Numbered from the stretch's first letter, positions 1-9,905 are shown. The stretch: DNA of 64,000 nucleotides from a bacterium A37T11 (GCA_900109895.1 FOBR01000007.1:141513-205512); one strand, 5' to 3'. The notes: generated by a model from the letters alone, not told the origin. Numbers and translations are program-made.

Positions 1-1
1 C

Positions 2-1696
2 AAATACGAAATCAAAACCTCACAAGGAAAAAGCTGGATGGAAAATAAAGACCAGTATACCCTGTCAAAAGATGGGCAACTTCTCACCGTAAAGCACTAC
101 CGAAACAGCCGGTTTAACCCCGTGAAATATGTATTCAGGAAGGTAGGCGACAAAACAGCATACGTACACCAGATGACCAATAACTGGAAATTGGATGGAG
201 GAGTACCTGAAAACGCATTTTTCGTCAGCCTGCAAGGACTGGTCAACCGGTCAGAAGCCCGGTTATATCTGGACTATCCAAAAGATTGGGAATACAAAGA
301 ATCAAAATCTTTGCAAGGATTTTATGAACGCCGGTTAGGCTATCAATTCCTGCCAATGGAAACAGCAGGAAAGGCGCTGGCGACATTTGCAAAAGACATC
401 AAAGGATATATTATTTGGGATCCGCAATCCAGAGCATCCCTCTGCGTGGCCTTTACATTGTCCGGATTGGAAGATGCCGTCGTGGTCACTCCAGAAATGG
501 TACCCTTGATGGAAGCAAATCACCTAACCCTGGTCAAAGATTTCAGCGGGCAGTTCAATGGAAAGCCAGATATAGATATCTACAGGTGGGCCATGAATGA
601 ATATGGAAGGCGATGTAGCAAGGATTATGTCGTATGGATGGGCGGAGTAGATGGCGATCAGATCATGCCTGGCATTGCCGACTTTGGCATTGCCCGAAAA
701 GCGTTTTTTGCAGACCTGTCTACTGCTCCCAAGGATACCTTGGAGTACCACCTGGCCGACTCCATTATGGGTAACATGAACAAATTTGCGCTGGTGATGG
801 GATGGCATAGCTATGGAAAAGACCTGGAAAGACATTATGTATCCTTGTCTTCCAGACATGGATTGCGAGTAGAAGGCTTAAATACCTTCCCCAACCTAAG
901 CTTCACCAGCATGACCCCGCCCTCCCCCGGATTTAAGTTTAAAAATAACCACCAGGTAGTAGAAGGTAAAAAATATATACCTGAAAAGAAAGTATACATC
1001 ACCTGTGTTCAAACCGATGGATTAGGCCTTGGATCCTGGAACAGTCCGCATCGCGGCACCATACCCTACGCCTGGGAAGTAACCATAAACTGGTACTGGA
1101 TGGCGCCCGTATTGCTACAGTATTATTATGAAAATGCAACACCCAACGACTATTTTTTTGGGTCACTGTCAGGTCCTGGCTACATGTATCCAAAAGCCAT
1201 ACCCGATTCTTTATTTTCACCGTTAATGCATATAGCAGATACGCTTTGTCAGAACCTAGACTTGAATGTTTTTGAAACGATGGATTATTCAGAAGGAAGT
1301 TCTGGTACGGGCAATAACGATCTTCCCAAAAGTTTGGTTGAAAAATATATGGATGCTATGCCCGATATGCTAGGCATACTGAATGGGTATGCGCCTTCTT
1401 ATACTTTTGGCCTGGTTAAAAACAAACCCTTTATTTCCTATGACTATTACTTGGATGAAACCATTCCGGAGGCAGACGCAGTGGATGACCTTAACGAACT
1501 CATCGCCATCAATAGCAAAAAACCCTACTTTTTGGCTTTACACGTCAGGGAGTGGAATGATATAGAACGTGTAAAAAGGATATTGGAAAGAGTGCAGGGT
1601 GTAAAAGAAGTAGTATCATTAGATGTATTCCTGAAGCTGGCAGCAGCAGCCCCTACCTATGCACCATACTATTTGCAACAGGCAAAAAATAATTAA
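2..1696 (+). CDS. GxGYxYP-family putative glycoside hydrolase, 5' end outside window
   Basis: The reading frame is open from base 2, so the first ATG inside the window (38) is probably internal and the gene starts upstream. The visible part encodes about 564 residues. The family signature G-P-G-Y-M-Y-P is at bases 1172-1192, and the first 100 residues (FFVSLQGLVNR, ARLYLDYP) match the N-terminal domain that precedes it in this family. GxGYxYP proteins are predicted to act on glycans outside the cytoplasm, although few have been assayed. The signal peptide, if any, lies outside the window. The gene stops 59 bp before a sigma/FecR/SusC/SusD set, which fits a glycan-use locus. The family call is firm; the substrate is unknown. 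Confidence 0.85.
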   Translation, partial: KYEIKTSQGKSWMENKDQYTLSKDGQLLTVKHYRNSRFNPVKYVFRKVGDKTAYVHQMTNNWKLDGGVPENAFFVSLQGLVNRSEARLYLDYPKDWEYKESKSLQGFYERRLGYQFLPMETAGKALATFAKDIKGYIIWDPQSRASLCVAFTLSGLEDAVVVTPEMVPLMEANHLTLVKDFSGQFNGKPDIDIYRWAMNEYGRRCSKDYVVWMGGVDGDQIMPGIADFGIARKAFFADLSTAPKDTLEYHLADSIMGNMNKFALVMGWHSYGKDLERHYVSLSSRHGLRVEGLNTFPNLSFTSMTPPSPGFKFKNNHQVVEGKKYIPEKKVYITCVQTDGLGLGSWNSPHRGTIPYAWEVTINWYWMAPVLLQYYYENATPNDYFFGSLSGPGYMYPKAIPDSLFSPLMHIADTLCQNLDLNVFETMDYSEGSSGTGNNDLPKSLVEKYMDAMPDMLGILNGYAPSYTFGLVKNKPFISYDYYLDETIPEADAVDDLNELIAINSKKPYFLALHVREWNDIERVKRILERVQGVKEVVSLDVFLKLAAAAPTYAPYYLQQAKNN

Positions 1697-1705
1697 ATAA
1701 TGACA

Positions 1706-1736
1706 TTGTTAATATCCTATTAAATAATTAAGTTTG
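1706..1736 (+). promoter_or_regulatory. Bacteroidota promoter for the ECF sigma gene
   Basis: TTG at 1706-1708 and TAAGTTTG at 1729-1736 are 20 bp apart, which fits the Bacteroidota -33/-7 consensus (TTG, 19-21 bp, TAnnTTTG). The predicted start of transcription is near 1740, giving a leader of about 16 nt. The upstream GxGYxYP gene ends at 1696, so the sigma gene has its own promoter. Confidence 0.7.
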
Positions 1737-1755
1737 CTTATCGATTGATGTTTGT

Positions 1756-2346
1756 ATGGCAATGAAAATGACCCCGATTGTGCCTGCTGCTAATCCGATT
1801 TCGATGAAGGATAGCGCAACGTTTGAACACATGTTTAGAAATCACCATGTGGCTTTATGCATGTATGCCAGTCGCATTACCCATTCCAGTGATGATGCGG
1901 AAGATATTGTAGAAGAAGTGTTTATGCAATGCTGGAATAATGGGCAGCTATTTGATAACGAAGAGCATGCTGGCTATTTTTTATATCGCGCCGTCAAAAA
2001 TGCAGCGCTAAACCATCTGAAAATCCAAAAACGCGCAGCAAATAAATACGTGCAAGCCGCAAAACTATATGATGATACCGAGGAAAGTCATCTAAACAAT
2101 CTGATCAGGGCTGAAGTAATTTGTGGTATTTATGAGCACATTGCCAGTTTGCCACCACAGGAAGAAAAGGTCATGCTTCTCAGTGTCAGGGAAAATAAAA
2201 AATTACAGGAAATTGCTGAAGAGCTCAGTCTTTCCCTTCAAACGGTGAAGAACTGTAAGTCAAGAGCCTTAAAGCATCTCAGGCTAAAGTTTTCCTGGGA
2301 TGACAATGTGTTTCTAATTATATTGTTGATCAGCTGGCTTTTTTAA
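1756..2346 (+). CDS. ECF RNA polymerase sigma factor (Bacteroidota sigma-70 family 1 type)
   Basis: A 196-residue protein with sigma region 2 at about residues 20-90 (the DDAEDIVEEVFMQCW segment) and region 4 at about 130-185, which contains the LQEIAEELSLSLQTVKN helix-turn-helix. Such factors direct RNA polymerase to SusC/SusD operons and are held inactive by a FecR-type anti-sigma until the outer-membrane transporter senses its substrate. The next gene encodes that anti-sigma, starting 55 bp after this stop. The C-terminus ends in a hydrophobic tail (FLIILLISWLF), somewhat unusual for a soluble sigma factor but common in this subgroup. Confidence in the class is high. Confidence 0.93.
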   Translation: MAMKMTPIVPAANPISMKDSATFEHMFRNHHVALCMYASRITHSSDDAEDIVEEVFMQCWNNGQLFDNEEHAGYFLYRAVKNAALNHLKIQKRAANKYVQAAKLYDDTEESHLNNLIRAEVICGIYEHIASLPPQEEKVMLLSVRENKKLQEIAEELSLSLQTVKNCKSRALKHLRLKFSWDDNVFLIILLISWLF

Positions 2347-2401
2347 TAAATTAATTTTAATCGGTAGGTACTTTTTTTACTGGCCGTTGTATGAAAATTA
2401 T

Positions 2402-3598
2402 ATGAGTGAAGAGGACGCATTTAAGCACGATGCCGGGGCTGCCAAAATTGGTCAATTGATCATTAAATACATGAGGGGGGAGCTGACTGCCGCAGAGGAA
2501 AAACAATTGGAAGATTGGAAGGGGGCCAGTGTTAGCAATAGTCAGTTATTTGATGAACTCAACAGCGATGAATTTAGGTTGGAACTTGTAAAGCACTATA
2601 AAAAACCAGACACGGAGTTTTTACTGGAGCGGTTGAAAAACCGGCTGAATGGACAAGTAGAGCTACCTAAATCGAAGCTGCCGAAACGGTTGTCGGTTTC
2701 CTTGCGATGGGTAGCTGCCATGGCAGTTATTGCTATATGGATTATAGTATATTATGGACATACCATATGGATACCAGCCAAGCCGGATAGGCCCATAAAG
2801 CTGGGGTCAATTGGCCCGGGGGGTAATCACGCTACACTTAGCCTGGCCGACGGTACAATACTGGAGCTGGATAGTAAACAAAACGCGATTGTAGTAAATC
2901 AGCATGCTATAGCCTATCCGGATGGGCATAGGCTGCAAACCATAAGTGGCCATTCTGAACAGCTCATATTGGCCACTCCCCGTGGGGGACAATATCAGGT
3001 CGTTTTGCCAGACGGCACAAAAGTATGGCTCAATGCGTCGACGGTTTTAACCTATCCAAGTTTTTTTGAAGGTGACGATAGGCGCGTGGAGGTTGAAGGA
3101 GAAGCCTTCTTTTCAGTTGTCCAGCAACAGGATAAGCCTTTCAGGGTATTTTCACGCGGGCAGGAGATTGATGTATTATCTACTGAATTTAATGTGAATT
3201 CTTATGCGGATGAGTCTGAATTACTAACGACTTTATTGCAGGGAAAAGTGAGGGTAAAAAACCTCACATCCCAGGCCTCCATTTTGCTGGCGCCAAATGA
3301 ACAAGCCATCGTCAAAAACAATACAATAATTAAGCAAGCGGTAAATGCTTCTTATGAAACAGCCTGGATCAATGGGATATTTGTTTTTACCAATGTACCA
3401 TTTGAAAAAATCATGCGGCAGGTAGGCCGATGGTATGATATCGATGTGCGCTATGAAGGGCGTATACCAAAAATTGATTTCAAAGGAGAGATGCATCGGG
3501 GTGTAAATCTAACTACGTTACTTACTTTTTTTCAGGAATCAGGAGTACATTTCAGATGGGAAGATGGCCGCAAACTGGTCGTAAAAAATGAGTTATAA
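2402..3598 (+). CDS. FecR-family anti-sigma factor with DUF4974
   Basis: Starting at ATG 2402 (M-S-E-E-D) instead of an upstream TTG gives 398 residues. Order: cytoplasmic N-terminal anti-sigma segment (about 1-95), one transmembrane helix near 105-122 (VAAMAVIAIWIIVYYG), periplasmic FecR domain (about 190-290, with TPRGGQYQVVLPDGTKVWL), and a C-terminal DUF4974-like STN fold (about 325-395). FecR proteins bind the cognate sigma and receive the signal from the N-terminal STN domain of the TonB-dependent transporter. The SusC that follows has an STN domain, so sigma, FecR and transporter look like one signalling chain. Confidence 0.93.
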   Translation: MSEEDAFKHDAGAAKIGQLIIKYMRGELTAAEEKQLEDWKGASVSNSQLFDELNSDEFRLELVKHYKKPDTEFLLERLKNRLNGQVELPKSKLPKRLSVSLRWVAAMAVIAIWIIVYYGHTIWIPAKPDRPIKLGSIGPGGNHATLSLADGTILELDSKQNAIVVNQHAIAYPDGHRLQTISGHSEQLILATPRGGQYQVVLPDGTKVWLNASTVLTYPSFFEGDDRRVEVEGEAFFSVVQQQDKPFRVFSRGQEIDVLSTEFNVNSYADESELLTTLLQGKVRVKNLTSQASILLAPNEQAIVKNNTIIKQAVNASYETAWINGIFVFTNVPFEKIMRQVGRWYDIDVRYEGRIPKIDFKGEMHRGVNLTTLLTFFQESGVHFRWEDGRKLVVKNEL

Positions 3599-3687
3599 AT
3601 TTTATACGTAAGGATATAACGATAGAAAGGAGCCTGGTAATGGAAAGAAATTAGCACGCTGGCACACTATGGTGGGCACTAACGAAA

Positions 3688-3713
3688 CAGGGAAGACTCT
3701 CACCTCTTCCCTG
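3688..3713 (+). promoter_or_regulatory. Hairpin between fecR and susC
   Basis: A perfect 9-bp stem (CAGGGAAGA / TCTTCCCTG) with an 8-nt loop lies in the 189-bp gap before the SusC gene. There is no T-run after it, so it is not a classical terminator. It could be a partial attenuator or an RNA-processing site, or part of the promoter region recognised by the partner sigma. No TAnnTTTG box is visible in this gap, which fits use of the alternative sigma. Confidence 0.45.
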
Positions 3714-3787
3714 CGTAGTCCGGATATGCTTCATTAATCACGATAATTAATAATTGAATTTTTTATATCCAAAACTTCACAAAGGTA

Positions 3788-6700
3788 ATGAAAAATAAAT
3801 ACGTCTGGTTAGTTATGCGGATAACTACATTATTCATTTTAATCAGCTTTATGCACCTCAGTGCATCTACGCGCTCCCAAACAATCACTCTGGATGCCAA
3901 GGAACAACCCCTTGAAAAGATTCTGGATGCAGTAAGGCAACAGGTGGGGTTTGCGGTACTCTATAATGCCCCTGTGCTCCGGAATGCCAGGTTGGTATCT
4001 GTTCATGTAAAAAATCTTCCCCTGGAAGCATTTATGCAACAGGTATTTGCAGGACAACCTTTAAAATATACCATTGACCATAGTACCATCCTAATAGTCG
4101 GGAAGGCCGAATCGCCGGTAATATATCAACCCACTATTTTTAAAGGCATAGTGAAAGATGAAAAGGGTGAACCTTTGCAAAATGTGACGGTGAAGAATAC
4201 TGCCACAGGCAAGGCGGTAGTAACGGATGCAAATGGCAGCTTTTCCATCGAAGGCCATGAAGGCGATATGCTGAAGATATCCCTGCTCGGTTTTTTCCCC
4301 CAAGAACGCAGTTTGGGAGCTTCATTGACGCTTGCGGTAATCATGAAAGAAGATAAAAGTACGCTGGACGAGGTCATCGTGGTAGCTTATGGAACCACCA
4401 AAAAGAAGGATTTTACCGGTTCATTCGTCAATATTTCAGCGGATGATATTAAAAAACAACAGCTTTCTACGGTTTCCAGGGCATTGGAAGGTGCGGTTGC
4501 CGGGGTACAAGTGTCCAGTGGCACTGGCCAGCCGGGAGCTGATGCTACTATCCGTGTGCGAGGTATGGGCTCGATAAATGCCTCCAATAATCCACTGATT
4601 GTGGTGGATGGATCAGTTTCAAACCTTCCGCTATCTGCCCTAAACCCAGATGATATTGAGTCATTAGTAGTCTCCAAAGATGCGGCAGCCAATGCCATCT
4701 ATGGTTCACGGGCTTCTAATGGGCTCATATTGGTTACCACCAAACAGGGTAAGCAAGGCAACACGCGTATTGGTTTTGATATGCGGCTGGGGGCAACCAG
4801 CCAGGGGGTTCCAGATTATGACATGGTGAAAGATCCGGCTACCTATTATGAATATACCTGGCAAGGGATTTATAATTACATGCGGTATAACCAAAAATAC
4901 AGCGATGAGGATGCCCGGCAATACGCCAGTACAAATCTTTTTACGGCCAATGGATCCAATAATACCGGAAACGGACTGGGCAATTATCTAAATTACAATA
5001 TTCCGGATGGAACCACCTTAATTGATCCGGCCACAGGAAAGATCCGTTCAGAAGCTAAGCTCTTGTACCACGATGATTGGCAGGATTATTTTTTGAAAAC
5101 CACGCTCCGGCAGGAATACAATGTAAATATTGGTGGTGCGACCGAAAAAACCGACTATTATGTCTCTATGAATATGCTAAAGAACCCTTCGTATGTGATG
5201 GGTTCAGATTTTGACCGGTATTCATCCCGGGTCAATTTAAACACCAAAATTTCCTCCTGGCTTAAAGGCGGAGTGAATATGTCGTACTCCCGCACGTATT
5301 CAAATGCACCAACATCATATACGGGTGGCCCGGTTAACACCAATATTTTTACATTTCTAAATCTTTTTTCTCCAACCTATCCTATTTATGCATATGATAA
5401 GGATGGAAATATTATTAAGGATGCCGATGGAAATGCCACGTTTGATTTAGGATCCGGACAGACCTATTCGCCTTATGGGGTCACCAAACGCGTATCATTT
5501 AATGGATATTCGCCAGCTATATATTTTGATAAAGACCTGACCGAAACCACAACCGATTTTTTTACAGGGAGAAGTTATTTAGAAGCTTCTTTTTGGAAGG
5601 ATTTTAAATTTAAGGTTGACTTAGCTGTAGACAATCAATATGTTTCTTATAAAAATTATGGCAATAATGAAAGTGGATCTGATGCACGTGACTATAACGG
5701 TATCATTACAGAAACATGGTCAAAAGCCCTCACTATTAATTTGGATCAGTTACTGACCTGGAATAAAGATTTTGGCACCCACCATGTAGATGCCTTAATT
5801 GGTCATGAATACAACCACTTCCAAACGAATAACATGAGTGGCACCAAATATAAACTTTATAGTTTGGACAATCCCTATTTAAGCAATGCCGTGAGGGTGC
5901 TGTCTTTAAATGGCGGACAATCTGAAACGGCATTGGAAGGCTATTTTAGTCGGTTTAACTATAATTATGCGGGCAAATATTATGCTTCAGCCAGTATACG
6001 GCGCGACGGGTCTTCTTATTTCCGGGATAACAGATGGGGCACCTTCTGGTCATTGGGAGGGGCTTATCGTATTTCTGAAGAGCCATTTCTAAAAGATAAT
6101 AGTCATTGGATTAATGAGTTAAAAATAAGAGCCAGTTATGGCGTACAGGGCAATAATGGCATTCCTGCCAATCTGCAGTATGCCTGGACAAATACCTACT
6201 CGTTGTCATCTTCAGGAAGCATCACTGATGCCGATTTTGCACTAGCTGCCAGTACCTGGGGTGATCCGTCTATCACTTGGGAGTCCAATCAAATATGGGA
6301 TGTGGGTGTAGATTATCGTTTTTGGAACAGGTTTTATGGCACGGTCGATTATTTTCACCGCAAGACGGTAGATATGTTATTAAGTGTTTCTTATCCGGCA
6401 TCTTCAGGCCGGTCCGGAGCACTCCAAAATGTGGGTAAGTTGCTGAATACAGGGCTTGAGGTAGAAATGGGGGTAGACCTTATTAAAAAGAAAGATTGGC
6501 ATTGGTCGTTTGATGTCAACGCATCCCACTACAAGACCACCTTGCTTGAAATCCCTGACAATATGGGGTCTGCAGAGTTGGGAGGTGGCTACCTATCAGG
6601 AAATTACCTTCGTCGTGAGGGAGATGATTATTTTAACCTGTACATGTATAAGTACGCCGGTGTAGACCAATCTACCGGCTTGGGGTTGTTGTATAAAAAA

Positions 6701-7315
6701 TTGAAAGAGGCAGATATGGCTAACTTTCCGGATAATAAGGTGGGTGATGTAGTGACAACTACCGATGGATCACAGGCAACCCGGTTTGAATTGGGTACGG
6801 CCTCTCCCAAAGTTATGGGAGGTGTGTCAACCAGCTTGCGCTATAAAGATTTCGATTTGGGAATAGCCGGTAGCTGGCAGTTGGGAGGTAAGGTGGTCTC
6901 CAGAACGTATCAATACATTACCACACAAACCATCGGTCGCGGTATCTCTACCGATATGCTGAATGCATGGACACCAGAAAATACCAGCTCTAATATACCC
7001 ATGCGTATGCTGGGTGGAACTAATTATGGAAGCCAACCAGTAGGTGGAAGCGAAGGTCAATATTCAGATTTTAGTTTATTCAGTGCACACTATTTTAATT
7101 TAAAAACGGTGACATTAGGGTATACATTGCCTTCTAAGATAGCTAAAAAATGGCAGTTCGAAAATTTCCGGGTATACATCTCGGCCCAAAACCTGTTTTT
7201 TGCCTCTGCCAAAAAAGGTCTGGATCCGCGAGAACCTATTGATGGGGCCACCGTGAATCCATTCGGATACCCGCAGGTCAGGGAAATATCGCTGGGACTA
7301 AACATTCAATTATAA
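3788..7315 (+). CDS. SusC/RagA-family TonB-linked outer-membrane transporter with STN domain
   Basis: A 1175-residue protein. A signal sequence (about 1-30) is followed by an STN/secretin-like domain (about 30-110), a carboxypeptidase-regulatory-like beta domain (about 118-200, FKGIVKDEKGEPLQNVTV), the plug (about 205-320, with NPDDIESLVVSKDAAANAIYG) and a long beta barrel that ends at a C-terminal aromatic/hydrophobic strand (SLGLNIQL). It should import an oligosaccharide or peptide through the outer membrane using TonB energy, and the STN domain should signal to the FecR upstream. The SusD partner begins 31 bp downstream. The protein looks complete. Confidence 0.95.
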   Translation: MKNKYVWLVMRITTLFILISFMHLSASTRSQTITLDAKEQPLEKILDAVRQQVGFAVLYNAPVLRNARLVSVHVKNLPLEAFMQQVFAGQPLKYTIDHSTILIVGKAESPVIYQPTIFKGIVKDEKGEPLQNVTVKNTATGKAVVTDANGSFSIEGHEGDMLKISLLGFFPQERSLGASLTLAVIMKEDKSTLDEVIVVAYGTTKKKDFTGSFVNISADDIKKQQLSTVSRALEGAVAGVQVSSGTGQPGADATIRVRGMGSINASNNPLIVVDGSVSNLPLSALNPDDIESLVVSKDAAANAIYGSRASNGLILVTTKQGKQGNTRIGFDMRLGATSQGVPDYDMVKDPATYYEYTWQGIYNYMRYNQKYSDEDARQYASTNLFTANGSNNTGNGLGNYLNYNIPDGTTLIDPATGKIRSEAKLLYHDDWQDYFLKTTLRQEYNVNIGGATEKTDYYVSMNMLKNPSYVMGSDFDRYSSRVNLNTKISSWLKGGVNMSYSRTYSNAPTSYTGGPVNTNIFTFLNLFSPTYPIYAYDKDGNIIKDADGNATFDLGSGQTYSPYGVTKRVSFNGYSPAIYFDKDLTETTTDFFTGRSYLEASFWKDFKFKVDLAVDNQYVSYKNYGNNESGSDARDYNGIITETWSKALTINLDQLLTWNKDFGTHHVDALIGHEYNHFQTNNMSGTKYKLYSLDNPYLSNAVRVLSLNGGQSETALEGYFSRFNYNYAGKYYASASIRRDGSSYFRDNRWGTFWSLGGAYRISEEPFLKDNSHWINELKIRASYGVQGNNGIPANLQYAWTNTYSLSSSGSITDADFALAASTWGDPSITWESNQIWDVGVDYRFWNRFYGTVDYFHRKTVDMLLSVSYPASSGRSGALQNVGKLLNTGLEVEMGVDLIKKKDWHWSFDVNASHYKTTLLEIPDNMGSAELGGGYLSGNYLRREGDDYFNLYMYKYAGVDQSTGLGLLYKKLKEADMANFPDNKVGDVVTTTDGSQATRFELGTASPKVMGGVSTSLRYKDFDLGIAGSWQLGGKVVSRTYQYITTQTIGRGISTDMLNAWTPENTSSNIPMRMLGGTNYGSQPVGGSEGQYSDFSLFSAHYFNLKTVTLGYTLPSKIAKKWQFENFRVYISAQNLFFASAKKGLDPREPIDGATVNPFGYPQVREISLGLNIQL

Positions 7316-7346
7316 GGTATCGTATTAATTTAAACGAAATATCACG

Positions 7347-8882
7347 ATGAAAAAGATATGTTTTATGCTATTGTGCCTGCTTGTCGTATTGTTGCAATCA
7401 TGTAATAAAAAACTGGACATTGACCCGACAGGGAGTACGTTGACTGAAGATGATATTTTGGCTTTGGTCAAGAAAGATCCGGATTTAGTCCTGGAACCTA
7501 TGCTAACAGCCATGATTTCAGCTGTAAATGGATATACCTATGCTAATTCGGTAGATACTAAAAATCTGGCAGTGATCAATATGCTGTTAAGTCTAAAGGG
7601 AAATGACCTGATCCTATCCAACCGAAATGGTGCTTGGCTGGTCAATGATTATGAAATGAGGGCCTATCGCGAGGAAAGTACAGCCAGGGTAGCAATATAC
7701 TGGGGCACTTTTTATAAATATATATATTATGCCAATGAGATATTAGCTCTAATACCTGCTGATATTGACTTGACCGAAGCCAATGGAACAAATGAAAAAT
7801 TTATGACATACAAAGCTTCAGCTTTGACGATCAGGGCTTTTTCTTATACCTACTTGATGTGGTTATTTCAGGATGATTATCAGCATGGCGGAAAGGATAA
7901 GCCGGGTGTACCCTTACACTTAGATAACACGCAGGCATTTATGGATCGAGCGCCATCACAAGAGGTGTGGAACCAAGTCATCAGCGATGCGAAAGAAGCT
8001 ATACGTTTATTTAAAGTATCTGGCAATTTTAAAACGGATAGCCGCACAGATCTGGATGGTACGGTTGCCTCTGTCGTTTTGGCACGTGCGGCCATTACCA
8101 CAGGTGACTGGCCAACCGCTATTTCTGCAGCGGCTGATGTGATCACCCAGTATCCTACCTTGATGGACAAATCACAATATACCACTTCTGGCATGACTTT
8201 GCTTGACAATGAAGCTATTTTTGGATATCAAGTCGATGTTAATACGAGTAAAGGAACTTCGTCGTTTCCTGGTTGGATGAATCCGTATGGAGAAGGAGGA
8301 TATGGAGGTTCTCAGGGCTCATGGGTTGCCATAGATCAGCGTTTATATGACAAGATACCCACTACCGACTATCGGAAAGACAATTTTGTCAAGGATGCCA
8401 ATATCGTGATTACCTATCCTACTTCTGGAGCAAAGGTAAACTACCCAAAGTATAACAGCACCAAATTTGGTGCACAGACGATGACCGGTTTTACGGCAGC
8501 CTATTACCAAAATGAAATCTATATGCGGGCTTCTGAAATGGTACTAACAAAAGCCGAAGCCGAGGCCAGGTCCGGGGCAGATGCGGATGCGCAAAACACC
8601 TTATTTCAATTGGTGTCAAAACGGGATGCAGGCTACACTAAATCCAATAAAAGTGGGGATGCCCTTTTGGCGGAAATACAACTTCAGCGCAGAATTGAGC
8701 TGTGGGGTGAAGGAGGTTTTGAATTTTATGATAATAAGCGCTGGAATCTGGGCGTCGATCGGTCAAATTCAGCTAATCATTTATATAATGTTCAGTTGTC
8801 ACCAGGCAAAGATTTCACGTTGCAGTTGCCGCTGGAAAGTGAATTGTTGGTAAACCCGATGATCACGCAGCAAAATCCATAG
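7347..8882 (+). CDS. SusD/RagB-family nutrient-binding lipoprotein
   Basis: A 511-residue lipoprotein. The signal peptide ends at a lipobox (LLQSC, cysteine near residue 19). SusD features include TPR-like helices in the first half (YKASALTIRAFSYTYLMWLFQ, about 155-175) and the C-terminal segment EIQLQRRIELWGEGGFEFYD, the family's most recognisable motif. It should sit on the outer face of the outer membrane and hold the substrate above the SusC pore. It follows susC in the same operon and two terminator hairpins come after it, so it is probably the last gene of the unit. Confidence 0.95.
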   Translation: MKKICFMLLCLLVVLLQSCNKKLDIDPTGSTLTEDDILALVKKDPDLVLEPMLTAMISAVNGYTYANSVDTKNLAVINMLLSLKGNDLILSNRNGAWLVNDYEMRAYREESTARVAIYWGTFYKYIYYANEILALIPADIDLTEANGTNEKFMTYKASALTIRAFSYTYLMWLFQDDYQHGGKDKPGVPLHLDNTQAFMDRAPSQEVWNQVISDAKEAIRLFKVSGNFKTDSRTDLDGTVASVVLARAAITTGDWPTAISAAADVITQYPTLMDKSQYTTSGMTLLDNEAIFGYQVDVNTSKGTSSFPGWMNPYGEGGYGGSQGSWVAIDQRLYDKIPTTDYRKDNFVKDANIVITYPTSGAKVNYPKYNSTKFGAQTMTGFTAAYYQNEIYMRASEMVLTKAEAEARSGADADAQNTLFQLVSKRDAGYTKSNKSGDALLAEIQLQRRIELWGEGGFEFYDNKRWNLGVDRSNSANHLYNVQLSPGKDFTLQLPLESELLVNPMITQQNP

Positions 8883-8890
8883 TGCATATT

Positions 8891-8917
8891 AACGGCCGCA
8901 TCGATGGTGCGGCCGTT
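8891..8917 (+). terminator. Hairpin after susD
   Basis: A perfect 10-bp stem (AACGGCCGCA / TGCGGCCGTT) with a 7-nt loop starts 9 bp after the susD stop. The following bases are only moderately T-rich, so this is a probable terminator or 3' stabilising stem for the sigma-FecR-SusCD unit. Confidence 0.65.
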
Positions 8918-8975
8918 ATGTTTTGCCTGTTGTCATTGTTAAAAACCTCAACCTTTAAGTATTTATTATAGCATC

Positions 8976-9013
8976 AAAAGCCATCCGTCAATAAGGATGG
9001 CTTTTTGTTTTTT
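8976..9013 (+). terminator. Rho-independent terminator
   Basis: An 11-bp stem (AAAAGCCATCC / GGATGGCTTTT, arms 8976-8986 and 8995-9005) is followed by a T-rich run to 9013. This is a second, stronger terminator for the susCD operon. Confidence 0.8.
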
Positions 9014-9156
9014 CCCATAAGCTCACTAATTTTTGCAAAAGTAGTTCAAGCGAGCTGGGTTAAAATAGCATCGTTGGCTACCGTTACCGTAACTTTCGTA
9101 CGTAAAATCCGGGCATCTTTAGCCAAAGAGAAGAACTAATTTATCATAAAAAATTT

Positions 9157-9192
9157 GGCCACTTACTTTTCAGTAGGTGGCCTTTATTTTTT
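9157..9192. terminator. Probable bidirectional terminator
   Basis: GGCCAC (9157-9162) pairs with GTGGCC (9177-9182), with partial extension of the stem inward. A T-run follows on the plus strand and an A-run precedes it, so it could also end minus-strand transcripts from the XRE gene to its right. The rest of 8883-9330 shows no convincing gene: only a 29-codon minus-strand frame (9184-9273) and an ATG-less plus-strand frame ending at about 9138. Confidence 0.6.
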
Positions 9193-9330
9193 AACCTTCC
9201 CGCTCTTCTTCATCTTCACAAACCGCACTGCCCGGCCCTGATCCCCGAACGGGATATTTTTAAAGTAGATCATGGGTTAACCTATTATTGAATTACCTAA
9301 ACAAAAACTCTTTTCCCATCTTGTCCAATA

Positions 9331-9873
9331 TTATTTTTTCAACCGGAACACGCTGTTCTTCCTTCCGGGTCTGTTGGAGTCCTCAGGTTGCTCGGCGGCG
9401 TATTCAACTAAGTATCTTAGTGAGCCTTTGGTAAGTAAAACCGTAATGCGGTTGGCTGTTATCTGTCTTTTAATGGTCCTCTCTAATAGGCTGTAAACTT
9501 GATTGGAAGTGAATATTTCGGGTAGTTTTCCAGAGTCTAGGATTGTTTTTACGTGTACAGGAAGTTGTAATTCATCATTTTTCTCAATAACACCCTTTTC
9601 CATTCTTTCAGAAATTAACTGCTTGGTTTTTAATGGTAAATTTTCAAGATCTGGTATAGCTTGATCAGGATTAACCATTTGACAATAGGTTAACCCATAG
9701 ACAGCCGCAATTTTATATGCCAAATCCAGATCTACAGTCCTTTTTCCTGATTCAACACCTGTGTAATCTCCTCGTTTGCCATTATAGAGGCCAGTAATAT
9801 TATCTTGTGATAGAGTAAAATGTTTCCTGTATTTTCTCGCTATTATTCTAAATTTATCACTTTCACCACTCAC
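9331..9873 (-). CDS. XRE-family transcriptional regulator
   Basis: A 180-residue protein with an N-terminal helix-turn-helix of the XRE type (about residues 8-65, with NGKRGDYTGVESGKRTVDLD as the recognition and following helices). The C-terminal two thirds have no recognisable enzymatic motif and end in a basic tail (FRLKK). A regulatory role is likely but the target is unknown; it stands alone next to a structured non-coding segment and faces away from it. The shared spacer at 9874-9905 is very AT-rich. Confidence 0.75.
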   Translation of the reverse strand: MSGESDKFRIIARKYRKHFTLSQDNITGLYNGKRGDYTGVESGKRTVDLDLAYKIAAVYGLTYCQMVNPDQAIPDLENLPLKTKQLISERMEKGVIEKNDELQLPVHVKTILDSGKLPEIFTSNQVYSLLERTIKRQITANRITVLLTKGSLRYLVEYAAEQPEDSNRPGRKNSVFRLKK

Positions 9874-9905
9874 TTTTAAATATTTAAATAATTAATTATT
9901 TTTAT

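Noticed and set aside
9030..9138. Plus-strand frame ending VRKIRASLAKEKN
   Set aside because: No start codon in the frame close by and no family recognised.
9184..9273. 29-codon minus-strand frame (MIYFKNIPFGDQGR...)
   Set aside because: Too short, overlaps a terminator, no promoter box; could be a small peptide or gene remnant but there is no support.
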